From positions 2,356,001 through 2,420,000 of the forward strand of contig JAWKPL010000001.1 in the NCBI GenBank assembly GCA_041390685.1: a DNA stretch of 64,000 nt, given 5' to 3'. Positions 51,235-59,375 of this stretch are shown here, piece after piece. Within the stretch, counting starts at the first letter, position 1, and the number at the start of each line of letters is the position of its first letter. This DNA is from JAIBBD01 sp041390685. Lineage in GTDB: Bacteria; Chloroflexota; Dehalococcoidia; UBA2979. The notes below the pieces were generated by a model that worked only from the letters and a program-made list of their open reading frames with translations, was not told the origin of the DNA and did no database searches. Made by a program: the position numbers and the translations under genes.

Positions 51235-51693
51235 TCAGACTTCTTCCTGAGTGTCGGTATCGTCGCCAGACGACGCTGCGAGCGCAACCGCCCCGAGGAC
51301 CCCGTTTACGAACCGCCCGGAAGACTCCGAGCCGTACCCTTTCGCCAGCTCTACGGCCTCGTTAATCGCGGTCCGGAGCGGAGCCGGCTGATTATCAAAG
51401 AGCACCTCGTAGATTGCAATACGGAGAATGTTGCGGTCGACGGGCGGCATCTCCGACAGCGGGAAGGCTGGCGCACGCTCCCGGATCACCGCGTCGATCG
51501 CGGTCTGGTGCTGGTGCACGCCCTCCACGAGGTGGGCGGTGAACTCCGCTGCTTCTTCCGTCAGTCGCGCATCCTGAATCTGGCGGCGCAAGGTCTCGGC
51601 GGGATCGCGGTCGGCCGTGTCGACCTCGAAGAGGGTCTGGAAGGCCACGATCCGGGAGCGCCGGCGAGAGCCGTGGGTCGAGGTCACTACCAC
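51235..51693 (-). CDS. nusB: Transcription antitermination factor NusB
   Basis: The 152-residue all-helical protein has SRRRSRIVAFQTLFEVD, PPVDRNILRIAIYEVLF and INEAVELAKGYGSESSGRFVNGVL, the RNA- and NusE-binding features of NusB. It promotes complete rRNA transcription. The GTG start lies five bases after fabG. Confidence 0.94.
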   Translation of the reverse strand: MVVTSTHGSRRRSRIVAFQTLFEVDTADRDPAETLRRQIQDARLTEEAAEFTAHLVEGVHQHQTAIDAVIRERAPAFPLSEMPPVDRNILRIAIYEVLFDNQPAPLRTAINEAVELAKGYGSESSGRFVNGVLGAVALAASSGDDTDTQEEV

Positions 51694-51698
51694 CCCTG

Positions 51699-52454
51699 TC
51701 AGTGCATGACCACACCACCGTCGACGTTGAACGTCTGCCCGGTGATGTAGCGCGCAGCCTCGGATGCAAGGAACGCCACGAGCGGCGAAATCTCCTCGGC
51801 CTCAGCGTAGCGTCCCAGGGGCACGACGCCGAGGATGGATTGCTTCTGCTCGTCCGTCAGGGAGGCGGTCATGTCGGTCAGTACGAATCCAGGCGCGACG
51901 GCGTTCACGGTGACGCCTCGGGACGCCACTTCACGTGCGGCCGCCCGAGTGAAGCCGATGATGCCCGCCTTCGCAGCGGCGTAGTTCGCCTGGCCCGCAT
52001 TACCCATCTCGCCGACGATCGACGTGATGTTGATCACTCGTCCCCAGCGCGCTCTCGTCATGTGCCGAAGGGCGAGCTTCGTCGCGAGGAAGGTCCCCTT
52101 CAGGTTCGTGTCCAGGACGGAATCCCAGGAATCCTCGCTCATGCGCAGGATCAGCGTGTCGTCGGTCATCCCGGCGTTGTTCACGAGGATGTCGAGCCCG
52201 CCCAGCTGTTCGCGGACGGTCTCCACCATGCGTTCGACGGCCGCCGCGTCGCGCGCATCGGCCTCCACGGCGCATGCCTGCGCGCCGGCCGCCTCGATGT
52301 CCGACACCACCGTCTGAGCGAGGTCAGGCCGCGAGCGGTACGAAACGGCGACGTTCGCGCCGAGCCCGGCGAGCTCAAGGGCGATGGCCCGACCGATCCC
52401 GCGTGAGCCACCCGTGACGAGCGCGGTGCGTCCATTGAGTGCCGTCGAGAGCAT
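51699..52454 (-). CDS. fabG: 3-oxoacyl-ACP reductase
   Basis: This 251-residue short-chain dehydrogenase has the NADPH motif ALVTGGSRGIGRAIAL, DILVNNAGMT, the catalytic ITSIVGEMGNAGQANYAAAKAG with Ser, Tyr and Lys, and VNAVAPGFVLTDMT. It performs the first reduction in fatty acid elongation. ATG at 52454 follows the fabD stop by one base and is preferred to codons inside fabD. Confidence 0.95.
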   Translation of the reverse strand: MLSTALNGRTALVTGGSRGIGRAIALELAGLGANVAVSYRSRPDLAQTVVSDIEAAGAQACAVEADARDAAAVERMVETVREQLGGLDILVNNAGMTDDTLILRMSEDSWDSVLDTNLKGTFLATKLALRHMTRARWGRVINITSIVGEMGNAGQANYAAAKAGIIGFTRAAAREVASRGVTVNAVAPGFVLTDMTASLTDEQKQSILGVVPLGRYAEAEEISPLVAFLASEAARYITGQTFNVDGGVVMH

Positions 52455-52455
52455 G

Positions 52456-53412
52456 CTATTCGCCGGCCTCGCCACGAGCTTCTGCCGCGGTCCCGATGTT
52501 GCGGACGTCGGCCGAGCGCTCCGTGCGCTTCAGAGCACCCGTGAGCACCCGGCCGGGGCCGAACTCGATGAATGTGGTGCACCCGGCAGCGAGCATCGCA
52601 TGGATGCCGTCGACCCAGAGGACAGGCGCCGTGATCTGCCGTGTGAGTTCGTCCCCCAGCTGCCCGGCGGCGGTGAGTGCGACCGCGTTGACGTTGGAGA
52701 TCACCGGCGTCCGCGGGTCGGCGAACACCGTGCCGGCGAGGACGGTACGCATGCCTTCGGCCGCCGCCTGCATCAGCGGCGTGTGGAACGCCCCGGCCAC
52801 GTTCAGCGGCACCACGCGACTGGCGCCGGCGGCCGTCGCCGCTTCCGACGACGCGCGCACCGCTTCGAGCGTCCCCCCGATGGAGATGTTCCCAGGCGCG
52901 TTCTCGTTGCACAGCGAGGCGCCGTGCTCGGCGCAGATCGAGGCGACTTGTTCGCGGTCGAGACCGAGTACCGCCGCCATGGTGCCCGGTTGCGCGTCGC
53001 ACGCGTCTTGCATCAGACGGCCGCGCTCCCGGACGAGCCGGATACCGTCCTCAAAGCTCACCGCACCGGCGGCGATGAGCGCGGCGTACTCGCCCAGTGA
53101 ATGACCCGCCAGGTACGCCGGGCCATTTGGGAGCGTGCCGCATTCCGCCGCGGCGACCAGTGCAGCGATCGCGTGGGCGACCAGCGCCGGCTGCGTATTG
53201 ATCGTGCGCGTGAGCTCATCTTCGGGACCTTCGAAGCAGAGCTTCGAGAGCGGGAACGCCAGCGCCTCGTCCGCTGCATCGAAGACCGCACGGGCGGCGG
53301 GGATCTCCTCGTACAGGTCGCGGCCCATTCCGACAGCCTGTGCGCCCTGACCGGGGAACAGCCATGCGACCGCGGGTGAACCTGGAAGGGCCGGAATGGA
53401 GACGCTGGACAT
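52456..53412 (-). CDS. fabD: Malonyl-CoA:ACP transacylase
   Basis: The 318-residue protein has WLFPGQGAQAVGMGRDLYEE, the catalytic serine in LAGHSLGEYAALIAAG, a conserved arginine in GRLMQDAC and the histidine in LNVAGAFHTPLMQ. It loads malonyl groups on ACP. The gap of 85 bases to rpmF holds no plsX or fabH, which usually sit here. Confidence 0.95.
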   Translation of the reverse strand: MSSVSIPALPGSPAVAWLFPGQGAQAVGMGRDLYEEIPAARAVFDAADEALAFPLSKLCFEGPEDELTRTINTQPALVAHAIAALVAAAECGTLPNGPAYLAGHSLGEYAALIAAGAVSFEDGIRLVRERGRLMQDACDAQPGTMAAVLGLDREQVASICAEHGASLCNENAPGNISIGGTLEAVRASSEAATAAGASRVVPLNVAGAFHTPLMQAAAEGMRTVLAGTVFADPRTPVISNVNAVALTAAGQLGDELTRQITAPVLWVDGIHAMLAAGCTTFIEFGPGRVLTGALKRTERSADVRNIGTAAEARGEAGE

Positions 53413-53497
53413 CGAGACCCCCGTCGTGAAATGACATGCTGAATAACGTCCGGGGGAGTGTACCGGCTCCGTTGAGTCCAGAGGAGGGCGGTGCGGC

Positions 53498-53683
53498 CTA
53501 ACGCTCTTCGGACGAACCCAGCACCTGGCGACCCTTGTAGACGCCGCAGACGGGGCAGATGCGGTGATTCACACGCGGCGCGCGGCATTGTGGGCAGCGC
53601 GCGATCTGGGGCGAGGTGACGCGGTGGTGGCTGCGCCGCTGACCCTGCTTCGCGGGCGGGGTCCTACGCTTCGGGACCGCCAT
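53498..53683 (-). CDS. rpmF: 50S ribosomal protein L32
   Basis: The 61-residue basic protein starts AVPKRRTPPAKQGQRRSHH and carries a zinc ribbon CPQC and CPVC. GGAGGAA lies just before the ATG. It overlaps the yceD stop by 20 bases, the typical yceD-rpmF pairing. Confidence 0.96.
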   Translation of the reverse strand: MAVPKRRTPPAKQGQRRSHHRVTSPQIARCPQCRAPRVNHRICPVCGVYKGRQVLGSSEER

Positions 53684-54212
53684 CGTGTTCCTCCGTTCGC
53701 AGCCGCTCCGCCAGGGCGGCCAGTCCCGCCCAGGCTCCCTGCGGCTCGGGCTGTATGCACTCGCAGCGTCGTTCGTTCAGATTCTGCCCACAGACGGGAC
53801 ACAGCCCGGCGCAGTCATCGCGACATACAGGCTGGATCGGCAACGCAGCCTGTTCATATTGCCGCACCGCTTCGCTGAGGTCGAGATGGTTGCGTCCGTC
53901 GATGCGGAACTCGTCTGGATCGGCCTCGATCGCTTCCCCGGTGGCGGGGTCTCGAAAGGGCACGAACTCCTCGTCGATCACGAGCCGGACTTCCGCCTCG
54001 AACTGCGTCAGGCAACGGGCGCACTCCAGCACCGGCCGCGTCACGACGTCCGCGTGGACGAGTACGCCCCGCTGCGTACGCATGAGCCGCACGTGGCCGC
54101 TGGCGGCGGCGGCGTAACCGGCCGCCGGCACCTGCACCGGTTCGTCATTGACCGTCGCGAGGCGAGTGCTGCCGACCGGCTCTTGAAGCAGGGTGGATAC
54201 GTTGAACTGCAC
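53664..54212 (-). CDS. yceD: YceD/DUF177 family protein
   Basis: The 182-residue protein has the family features: a beta-rich N-terminus, RPVLECARCLTQFEAEVRL, an acidic middle and DDCAGLCPVCGQNLNERRCEC, two cysteine pairs. YceD proteins are tied to 23S rRNA and large-subunit biogenesis and are nearly always next to rpmF. GTG at 54212 has GGAGGAA upstream. Confidence 0.9.
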   Translation of the reverse strand: MQFNVSTLLQEPVGSTRLATVNDEPVQVPAAGYAAAASGHVRLMRTQRGVLVHADVVTRPVLECARCLTQFEAEVRLVIDEEFVPFRDPATGEAIEADPDEFRIDGRNHLDLSEAVRQYEQAALPIQPVCRDDCAGLCPVCGQNLNERRCECIQPEPQGAWAGLAALAERLRTEEHDGGPEA

Positions 54213-54234
54213 TGAATTCCTCCGGGACCGTTTG

Positions 54235-54240
54235 ATCGTA
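54235..54240 (-). promoter_or_regulatory. Predicted -10 box of the yceD-rpmF operon
   Basis: Minus-strand TACGAT (54240-54235) predicts a 16-base leader that contains GGAGGA. It is back to back with the recombinase promoter, the two -10 boxes being 28 bases apart. Confidence 0.5.
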
Positions 54241-54268
54241 CACCGCCGGGGCGCACTGCGCGGGCAGG

Positions 54269-54297
54269 TATACTGCGGAGCGGCGGAAACGGAGAGG
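54269..54297 (+). promoter_or_regulatory. Predicted -10 box and RBS of the recombinase gene
   Basis: TATACT at 54269-54274 predicts transcription from about 54281. GGAGAGG at 54291-54297 is nine bases before the GTG at 54307. Confidence 0.55.
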
Positions 54298-54306
54298 TCG
54301 CTTGCC

Positions 54307-55671
54307 GTGCAGGCGGTCTGTTATCTGCGGGCGATCCCCTCGCTGTCCCTGGTCGAACAGCAGCGGCTCATCCTGGATTTCTGTGCGCGCCACTCGCTTG
54401 ACGTGGCGGAGGTCGTGCAGGAGGAAGTCGGCGCATCCACGTCGCCGAGGCTCCGACACCTGCTCCGCGACCTCGGAGGCGAACGGCGGGCATTCGTCAC
54501 GATCGTGATCGCCTCGACCGCAGTGCTCGGCGCAACCGTCCGCGAGCGCATCCGCCGCTACCTGCAGCTCCAGGCACTGTCGCTCCCGCTGCGCCTCGCC
54601 GACGACAGCGACCCAGAGGTCGCGCTCATGTCAGCCTGGCTCGATCGGGAGCCGCAAGAGCGGCGCCGCGAGCAGGTCCGCGAGGGGATGCGACGGCGCG
54701 CGCTTCGCGGCGAGGTTCTCGGGCGCGCGCCGTTCGGCTACCGCGTGGTTGATCGCCACCTGCATATCGATCCCGTCGAGGGCGAGGTGGTGCGCGAGAT
54801 ATTCCGTCGCTACCTCGATGAAGGCGAGGGCGTCCGTGTCATCGCGCGGCGCCTCAATGAAGCGGGGATACCGACACGGCGCGGCGGCACGTGGAGCATG
54901 GTGAGCGTCCGTGGCGTCCTTCGGAATCCCGTGTACACCGGCACGTACCGCCGCCTCGGTGTCGTCGTGGCCACCGAACACGACGCGCTGGTGACACGGG
55001 CCCGGTTCTACGCCGCGCAGGAGCGGCTCGCCGCTCGGCGGACGAGCAACCGGCCGCAAGAGCGAACCCAGTACCTCTTAAGCGGTCTTGCGCGCTGCGG
55101 CTACTGCGGCAACTCCCTCATCGGGGTACGGCGCAGCCGACGGGGCCGGAGTCCCGAGGACGCGGCGACGGTCTATACCTACTACCAGTGCGAATCGCGG
55201 ACGAACCAGAGCCGCTGCGCGTACCATACGCGCCGCGCTGCGGACCTTGAAGCCATCGTGCGGGAGCGCGTGCGCGAGGGGCCGCCCACTGGCTTCGCTC
55301 CCGAGGAGCTTCACGCGACCGAGGCTGAGATCGGCCGGATCCGCAGCCGTCGCGAAGGTATCCGCCGGCAGCTCGACTCGTTGCTCGACCGCCACGCCAG
55401 CGGCGAATGGACGATGGCTCGTCTGCGGACGGAGGCATCCACGCTGGCGCTGGAAGACCTTGCTGCGGAGGACCGCACGGAGGCTCTCGCCGGCCGCCAG
55501 AGCGCAACCGAGGACGAGGCCAGGCGGGCGACGCGGCTCACGCGCTCACGTACGAGGCTCGCGCGCGAGTGGGACGAAGTGGACTTCGTGGAGCGACGAG
55601 ACCTGCTCCGCGAGGTTGTACGCGAAGTCGTGGTCACGGACGAGGACGTCCGAGTAGACTTCGCCGGTTAG
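54307..55671 (+). CDS. Serine recombinase family protein with degenerate catalytic domain
   Basis: The 454-residue protein has the layout of a large serine recombinase: an N-terminal resolvase-like domain (about 1-130), a Recombinase domain with LGRAPFGYRVVDRHLHIDP and GIPTRRGGTWSMVSVRGVLRNP (first half), a zinc ribbon with CGYCGNSLIG and later Cys residues, and a C-terminal coiled coil. The catalytic motif that should read YxRVS is YLRAIPS, and the DRLSR motif is replaced by IASTAVLG, so the nucleophile and key arginines seem lost. It may act as a DNA-binding protein. No phage genes or att sites are seen around it. Confidence 0.85.
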   Translation: MQAVCYLRAIPSLSLVEQQRLILDFCARHSLDVAEVVQEEVGASTSPRLRHLLRDLGGERRAFVTIVIASTAVLGATVRERIRRYLQLQALSLPLRLADDSDPEVALMSAWLDREPQERRREQVREGMRRRALRGEVLGRAPFGYRVVDRHLHIDPVEGEVVREIFRRYLDEGEGVRVIARRLNEAGIPTRRGGTWSMVSVRGVLRNPVYTGTYRRLGVVVATEHDALVTRARFYAAQERLAARRTSNRPQERTQYLLSGLARCGYCGNSLIGVRRSRRGRSPEDAATVYTYYQCESRTNQSRCAYHTRRAADLEAIVRERVREGPPTGFAPEELHATEAEIGRIRSRREGIRRQLDSLLDRHASGEWTMARLRTEASTLALEDLAAEDRTEALAGRQSATEDEARRATRLTRSRTRLAREWDEVDFVERRDLLREVVREVVVTDEDVRVDFAG

Positions 55672-56540
55672 GCCCGTTCGCGAGGCGGCTCCCAGGACAC
55701 CACAGCCGAGTAGTTGCGCCGCGGCGGGAGCTGGACGCTCCCGTCAGGCAGTCCGAAGCGCTCGACCAGCAGCAAGCTGAGGCTCGCGTCCGCGGGGGAG
55801 CCGGGCTCGACCCAGTACCGCCAGCGTGAGTCGGCGAGCGCCTCGTCAGGCGTCATCGGCGCCGGCGCGCTTGACATGCCGAACGCGCGCACTTCGTAGC
55901 GCCGCCTCATCGCGCCGAGGACCGCGACGAACTCCGGCAGGCCAGGCAGCGGACAGAGTGGCTCGCCATGCAACGCCTCCCAGACACCAGGGTCAGGGGT
56001 GCTCGGCGCACGGTCCGAGGCGATGACGACGCACAACCTCGAGACATGCGCTTCGAGCGCGGCGAGGAACTCCTCGAGCACGAGGCAGTCGTAGAGGACG
56101 TTCGCGACGAGCGCGACATCGCCGCGGGGGACCTCCGCACCCGCCTCCGGCGGCCATCGCAGGTCGACCACGTCGAGGTTGTCACGCCCCGCAGCCGCGA
56201 TGCTCTCGGCCAGCGTGCCGCGCATCGACGGCGAGGGCTCCACCGCGACCACGCGCCGTACGTGCCGGCTGATCGGAATGGCGAAGCGCCCCCCGCCCGC
56301 GCCGATGTCGAGCCAGGTATCGTCCGGGCGTGCGAGTTCCAGGAGCCCCGGCAGTTCTTCGACATCCAGGACGCCCGGCCGGAAGCGGGGAGCGCGCCGA
56401 GCCCAGAAATCGCCCTCCGGCTCGGGTACGTCGCGTAGCCGCTCGACCTGCTCACGGTTCGCGGCCACCAGAGCTGTGTACGCCTCGAACGCCTCCGCTG
56501 CAGTGGGCCGAAGGCGGATGGCGGCGTCCTGATACTGCAT
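55668..56540 (-). CDS. SAM-dependent methyltransferase
   Basis: The 290-residue protein has a class I methyltransferase core: TWLDIGAGGGRFAIPISR for SAM binding, RRVVAVEPSPSMRGTLAESI, LDVVDLRWPPEAG and DVALVANVLYD. The substrate is unknown. The C-terminus has a small helical and beta cap. ATG at 56540 starts just before the helical lead-in. It converges on the recombinase gene with a four-base overlap, and is divergent from padR. Confidence 0.82.
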   Translation of the reverse strand: MQYQDAAIRLRPTAAEAFEAYTALVAANREQVERLRDVPEPEGDFWARRAPRFRPGVLDVEELPGLLELARPDDTWLDIGAGGGRFAIPISRHVRRVVAVEPSPSMRGTLAESIAAAGRDNLDVVDLRWPPEAGAEVPRGDVALVANVLYDCLVLEEFLAALEAHVSRLCVVIASDRAPSTPDPGVWEALHGEPLCPLPGLPEFVAVLGAMRRRYEVRAFGMSSAPAPMTPDEALADSRWRYWVEPGSPADASLSLLLVERFGLPDGSVQLPPRRNYSAVVSWEPPRERA

Positions 56541-56608
56541 GACTCGACCTCCGGGAGCACGGTGCGCGCGGTCTCGCGGACGACGGTACCGCATCCCGCT
56601 CGCGAGGG

Positions 56609-56638
56609 GTTGTCCAAATCGTCAGGGGGTGTTCATAA
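56609..56638 (+). promoter_or_regulatory. Predicted promoter of padR
   Basis: TTGTCC at 56609-56614 and CATAAT at 56633-56638 are 18 bases apart, with a predicted start near 56645. A strong GGAGGTGAT precedes the ATG at 56731. Confidence 0.55.
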
Positions 56639-56650
56639 TCGCGCTGCTGA

Positions 56651-56667
56651 TACTCATGACCTGAGTA
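56651..56667. promoter_or_regulatory. Inverted repeat, likely PadR operator
   Basis: TACTCA at 56651-56656 and TGAGTA at 56662-56667 form a perfect six-base inverted repeat around TGACC. It sits six bases after the predicted padR transcription start, a position suited to autorepression. Confidence 0.5.
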
Positions 56668-56730
56668 ATTGGACCTGGCAATATCCAGCGTCGAGGGCAG
56701 CCCTTCCTCGCACGCCTCCGGAGGTGATCG

Positions 56731-57291
56731 ATGTCGGCGCGTCGTGCAGTCGTACCCCTCGTCCGAGATGAACCACTGACGCCCGTCCAATACGCGGTCC
56801 TCGGTCTCCTCCGGAAGCAGTCGGCGCATGGCTACGAACTGCAGCGGTCGTTCAGTGAAGGTGGCGACCTGGCTGGAGTCGTCCACGTTGAGCAGGCGAG
56901 TCTCTATGGCGCGCTGAAGGATCTTGCGGGACGCGGACTCATTGACGGGACTGAGAGCAGAGAAGGGCTGCGGCCTCCTCGGACGGTCTACGCCCTGTCG
57001 AAACGCGGGGAACGGCTGCTTGAGATGTGGATGCGGCAACCGGTCCAGCGGCTGCGCCAGGTCCGGTTGGACTTCCTGCTCAAGGTCTACTTCGCCCGCC
57101 AGCGGAGCGACGCAGCGGTGCGCGCGCTGGTCGACGCGCAGGTCGCGACCTGCCACCGCTACCTCGCCGACCTCGAGGAGCAGGCGGCGGACTTGAGCCC
57201 TGAGAGCTTCGCCTATCTCGTGACCGAGTCCCGCACGAGCGCCGCCCGGAGCACGCTGGAGTGGCTTCGTGAGTATCGCCGCCGCCTGTGA
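56731..57291 (+). CDS. PadR-family transcriptional regulator
   Basis: The 186-residue protein has a PadR winged helix (TPVQYAVLGLLRKQSAHGYE, EQASLYGALKDLAGRGLID, TVYALSKRGERLL) and the C-terminal dimerising helices of the Vir-type PadR group. It directly precedes modA by 47 bases, so it may sense a signal linked to the molybdate cluster. A palindrome stands near its own promoter. The ligand is unknown. Confidence 0.9.
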   Translation: MSARRAVVPLVRDEPLTPVQYAVLGLLRKQSAHGYELQRSFSEGGDLAGVVHVEQASLYGALKDLAGRGLIDGTESREGLRPPRTVYALSKRGERLLEMWMRQPVQRLRQVRLDFLLKVYFARQRSDAAVRALVDAQVATCHRYLADLEEQAADLSPESFAYLVTESRTSAARSTLEWLREYRRRL

Positions 57292-57338
57292 GGGCGGCCG
57301 GTCTCACTAATCTGGTTCAGTTCGCGAATGGAGGGGGT

Positions 57339-58229
57339 ATGAACCACAACCGATGGTGGACGCGCTTCGCGCCGCTTGCGCTGCTGGTCGCCGCGCTGGT
57401 CGTCATCGGAGTTGCCTGCGGAGACTCCGATGAGGGCAGCACTCCGACGCCCACGGCTGCCGCGACGGCGACGGCAACCACGACCGCAACTCCAACGCCA
57501 ACGCCCGCACCGCTGACGGGAAAGGTCACCGTATTCGCGGCCTCGTCGCTGACCGACTCGTTCAAGGCGATTGGCGAAGCATTCACGAAGGCGCACCCGG
57601 GAGTCACGGTCGAGTTCAACTTCGCGGCGTCGAGTGCGCTGGCGACTCAGATCGAACAGGCAGGACCGGCGGATGTCTTTGCCAGCGCCGACCAGGCACA
57701 GATGCAGCGTCTGGTGGACAAGTCACTGATCGAAGGCGCGCCGTCCGTATTCGCCCGCAACCTGCCGGTGATCGTGGTCCCCGCGGACAACCGCGCCGGT
57801 ATCGCGGCGCCGAAGGACCTCGCCAAGGCCGGCGTCAAGCTGGTGCTGGCGGCGCCGGACGTGCCGATTGGCAACTATGCTCGCCAGATCATCGACAAAC
57901 TCGCAGCCGACCCGGCGTACGGCGCCGCCTTCAAAGACGGGGCTCTTGGGAACCTCGTCTCCAACGAGGCGAACGTGCGGGCGGTGCTCGCCAAGATCGA
58001 ACTCGGCGAAGGCGACGCGGGCATCGTCTACAAGACGGACGCGCTGGTTTCCGGGGACAAGGTGAAGACGATCGCTTTGCCTGACAGCGCGAACGTGATC
58101 GCCACCTATCCGATCGCCGTCGTGAAGGCGTCGAACAACAAGACCGCCGCCGCCGCGTTCGTCGCCTTCGTCCGCGCGACGGACGGTCAAACATTGCTCA
58201 GGAACGCCGGGTTCGACTCGGCCCAGTAG
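57339..58229 (+). CDS. modA: Molybdate-binding lipoprotein ModA
   Basis: The 296-residue protein has a lipoprotein signal ending VVIGVAC, a Thr/Pro/Ala linker (residues about 36-58), then a periplasmic-binding fold with TVFAASSLTDSFKAIGEAF, FNFAASSALATQIEQAGPAD, NLPVIVVPA and DAGIVYKTDAL. This matches ModA, which delivers molybdate or tungstate to ModB-ModC. GGAGGGGG lies before the ATG at 57339. The frame starts earlier at 57288 but the signal peptide sets the start. Confidence 0.93.
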   Translation: MNHNRWWTRFAPLALLVAALVVIGVACGDSDEGSTPTPTAAATATATTTATPTPTPAPLTGKVTVFAASSLTDSFKAIGEAFTKAHPGVTVEFNFAASSALATQIEQAGPADVFASADQAQMQRLVDKSLIEGAPSVFARNLPVIVVPADNRAGIAAPKDLAKAGVKLVLAAPDVPIGNYARQIIDKLAADPAYGAAFKDGALGNLVSNEANVRAVLAKIELGEGDAGIVYKTDALVSGDKVKTIALPDSANVIATYPIAVVKASNNKTAAAAFVAFVRATDGQTLLRNAGFDSAQ

Positions 58230-58238
58230 CTCGGTGAG

Positions 58239-58270
58239 GCGTGGCGCGGCCGCCGTCGGCCGCGCCACGC
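58239..58270 (+). terminator. Intercistronic hairpin after modA
   Basis: GCGTGGCGCGGCCG (58239-58252) pairs perfectly with CGGCCGCGCCACGC (58257-58270) around CCGT. It lacks a T-run and sits between modA and the next gene, so it may partly stop transcription or protect the modA message. Confidence 0.6.
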
Positions 58271-58289
58271 TGAGGAGAGGAGGCACGTC

Positions 58290-59375
58290 ATGCGACGGCG
58301 CAGGTTCAGGCTGTCAGCTCTTCTGCCGGCTCTCATCATCGCCACGCTCGCGGTGGCGGGATGCGGCGGCGATGATTCCCCGGCGACCACACCGACCGTA
58401 CAGGCGAGCGCCACGGCGACGGCCCCGACGGTCACCGTCAGCGCGACCGCAACCGTCGCGGCGACACTGGGCGGGCCTTCGACGAGCCTCCAACTCGGCG
58501 GCGCCGTGACAACGCCCGGGCAGTACGTCCTTGCGACGCTCCAGGGCCTTCCCATCAGGAGTGTGACCACCAACCCGCTCGCTGGCGGGGCTCGGATGGG
58601 TGAGCACGCATACGGCGGGCCGTTGCTGTACGACATGATCCAAAAGGCCGGGCTGAAGACCGACTCGGCACGTAAGAACGACGCGCTGCGAAAGGTCGTT
58701 GTCGTCACCGGCACCGACGGCTATGTGGCGGCCTTCGCCTGGGGAGAGATCGATTCCCGCTTCGCCAGCAAGCAAGTCCTTGTCGCATACCAGCGCGACG
58801 GGCAACCCCTTCCAGAGGCGGACGGCTTCGCCCGCACGATCGTGCCCGGCGACGAGGCGGCGGGGCGGTACGTCTCGAACGTCAACAAAATCGAGGTCAA
58901 GGACGTCGGGACGTTACCGCCGCCGGGCGACCGTAAGTCCTCCACCTCATTCACGCTCGCTGGCCAGGTAAACAACGCTGGTGAGTTCGATCTGGCGAAG
59001 CTGCAGGCGATGAAACAGTCCGAGGTCACGATTGACGGCAAGGACGCACAGGGCAACCCGACGAAGACGGTCTACCGGGGCGTCTTGCTCAACGACTTCC
59101 TGCAGACGGCTGGCCTCAAGCTCGACGCCGCGAAAAAGAACGACATCCTTCGGCTCGGCGTGCTCGCGATCGCTACGGACGGCTACAGCAGCATGGTGGT
59201 CGGCGGGGAGATCGACCCGAAATTTGCGAACGTGCCCGTCCTCATTGCCATTGCGCGCGACGGACAACCGCTGAGTGCGGATGACGGCTTCGCGCGCATC
59301 GTGGTGCCGGGAGACATTGCCGCCGGGCGATTCGTATCGAATCTAGTGAGGTTAGAAGTTGTCCGACTCGACTAA
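58290..59375 (+). CDS. Lipoprotein with two SUOX-fold (molybdopterin-binding-like) domains
   Basis: The 361-residue protein has a lipoprotein signal with AVAGCGG and a Thr/Ala linker to about residue 65. Two homologous domains of about 140 residues follow, like the oxidoreductase molybdopterin-binding domain. Each has GVLL- or GPLL-type LLYDMIQKAGLK / LLNDFLQTAGLK, then TDGYVAAFAWGEID / TDGYSSMVVGGEID, RDGQPL, DGFARTIVPGDEAAGRYVSN and IEV. The cysteine that binds molybdenum in sulfite oxidase is absent in both copies. Within the mod cluster it may bind an oxyanion or cofactor outside the membrane. Function is not established. Confidence 0.82.
   Translation: MRRRRFRLSALLPALIIATLAVAGCGGDDSPATTPTVQASATATAPTVTVSATATVAATLGGPSTSLQLGGAVTTPGQYVLATLQGLPIRSVTTNPLAGGARMGEHAYGGPLLYDMIQKAGLKTDSARKNDALRKVVVVTGTDGYVAAFAWGEIDSRFASKQVLVAYQRDGQPLPEADGFARTIVPGDEAAGRYVSNVNKIEVKDVGTLPPPGDRKSSTSFTLAGQVNNAGEFDLAKLQAMKQSEVTIDGKDAQGNPTKTVYRGVLLNDFLQTAGLKLDAAKKNDILRLGVLAIATDGYSSMVVGGEIDPKFANVPVLIAIARDGQPLSADDGFARIVVPGDIAAGRFVSNLVRLEVVRLD

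Noticed and set aside
54213..55671. Phage or integrative element around the serine recombinase
   Set aside because: Neighbours are housekeeping genes, there are no phage genes, direct repeats or tRNA, and the recombinase appears inactive.
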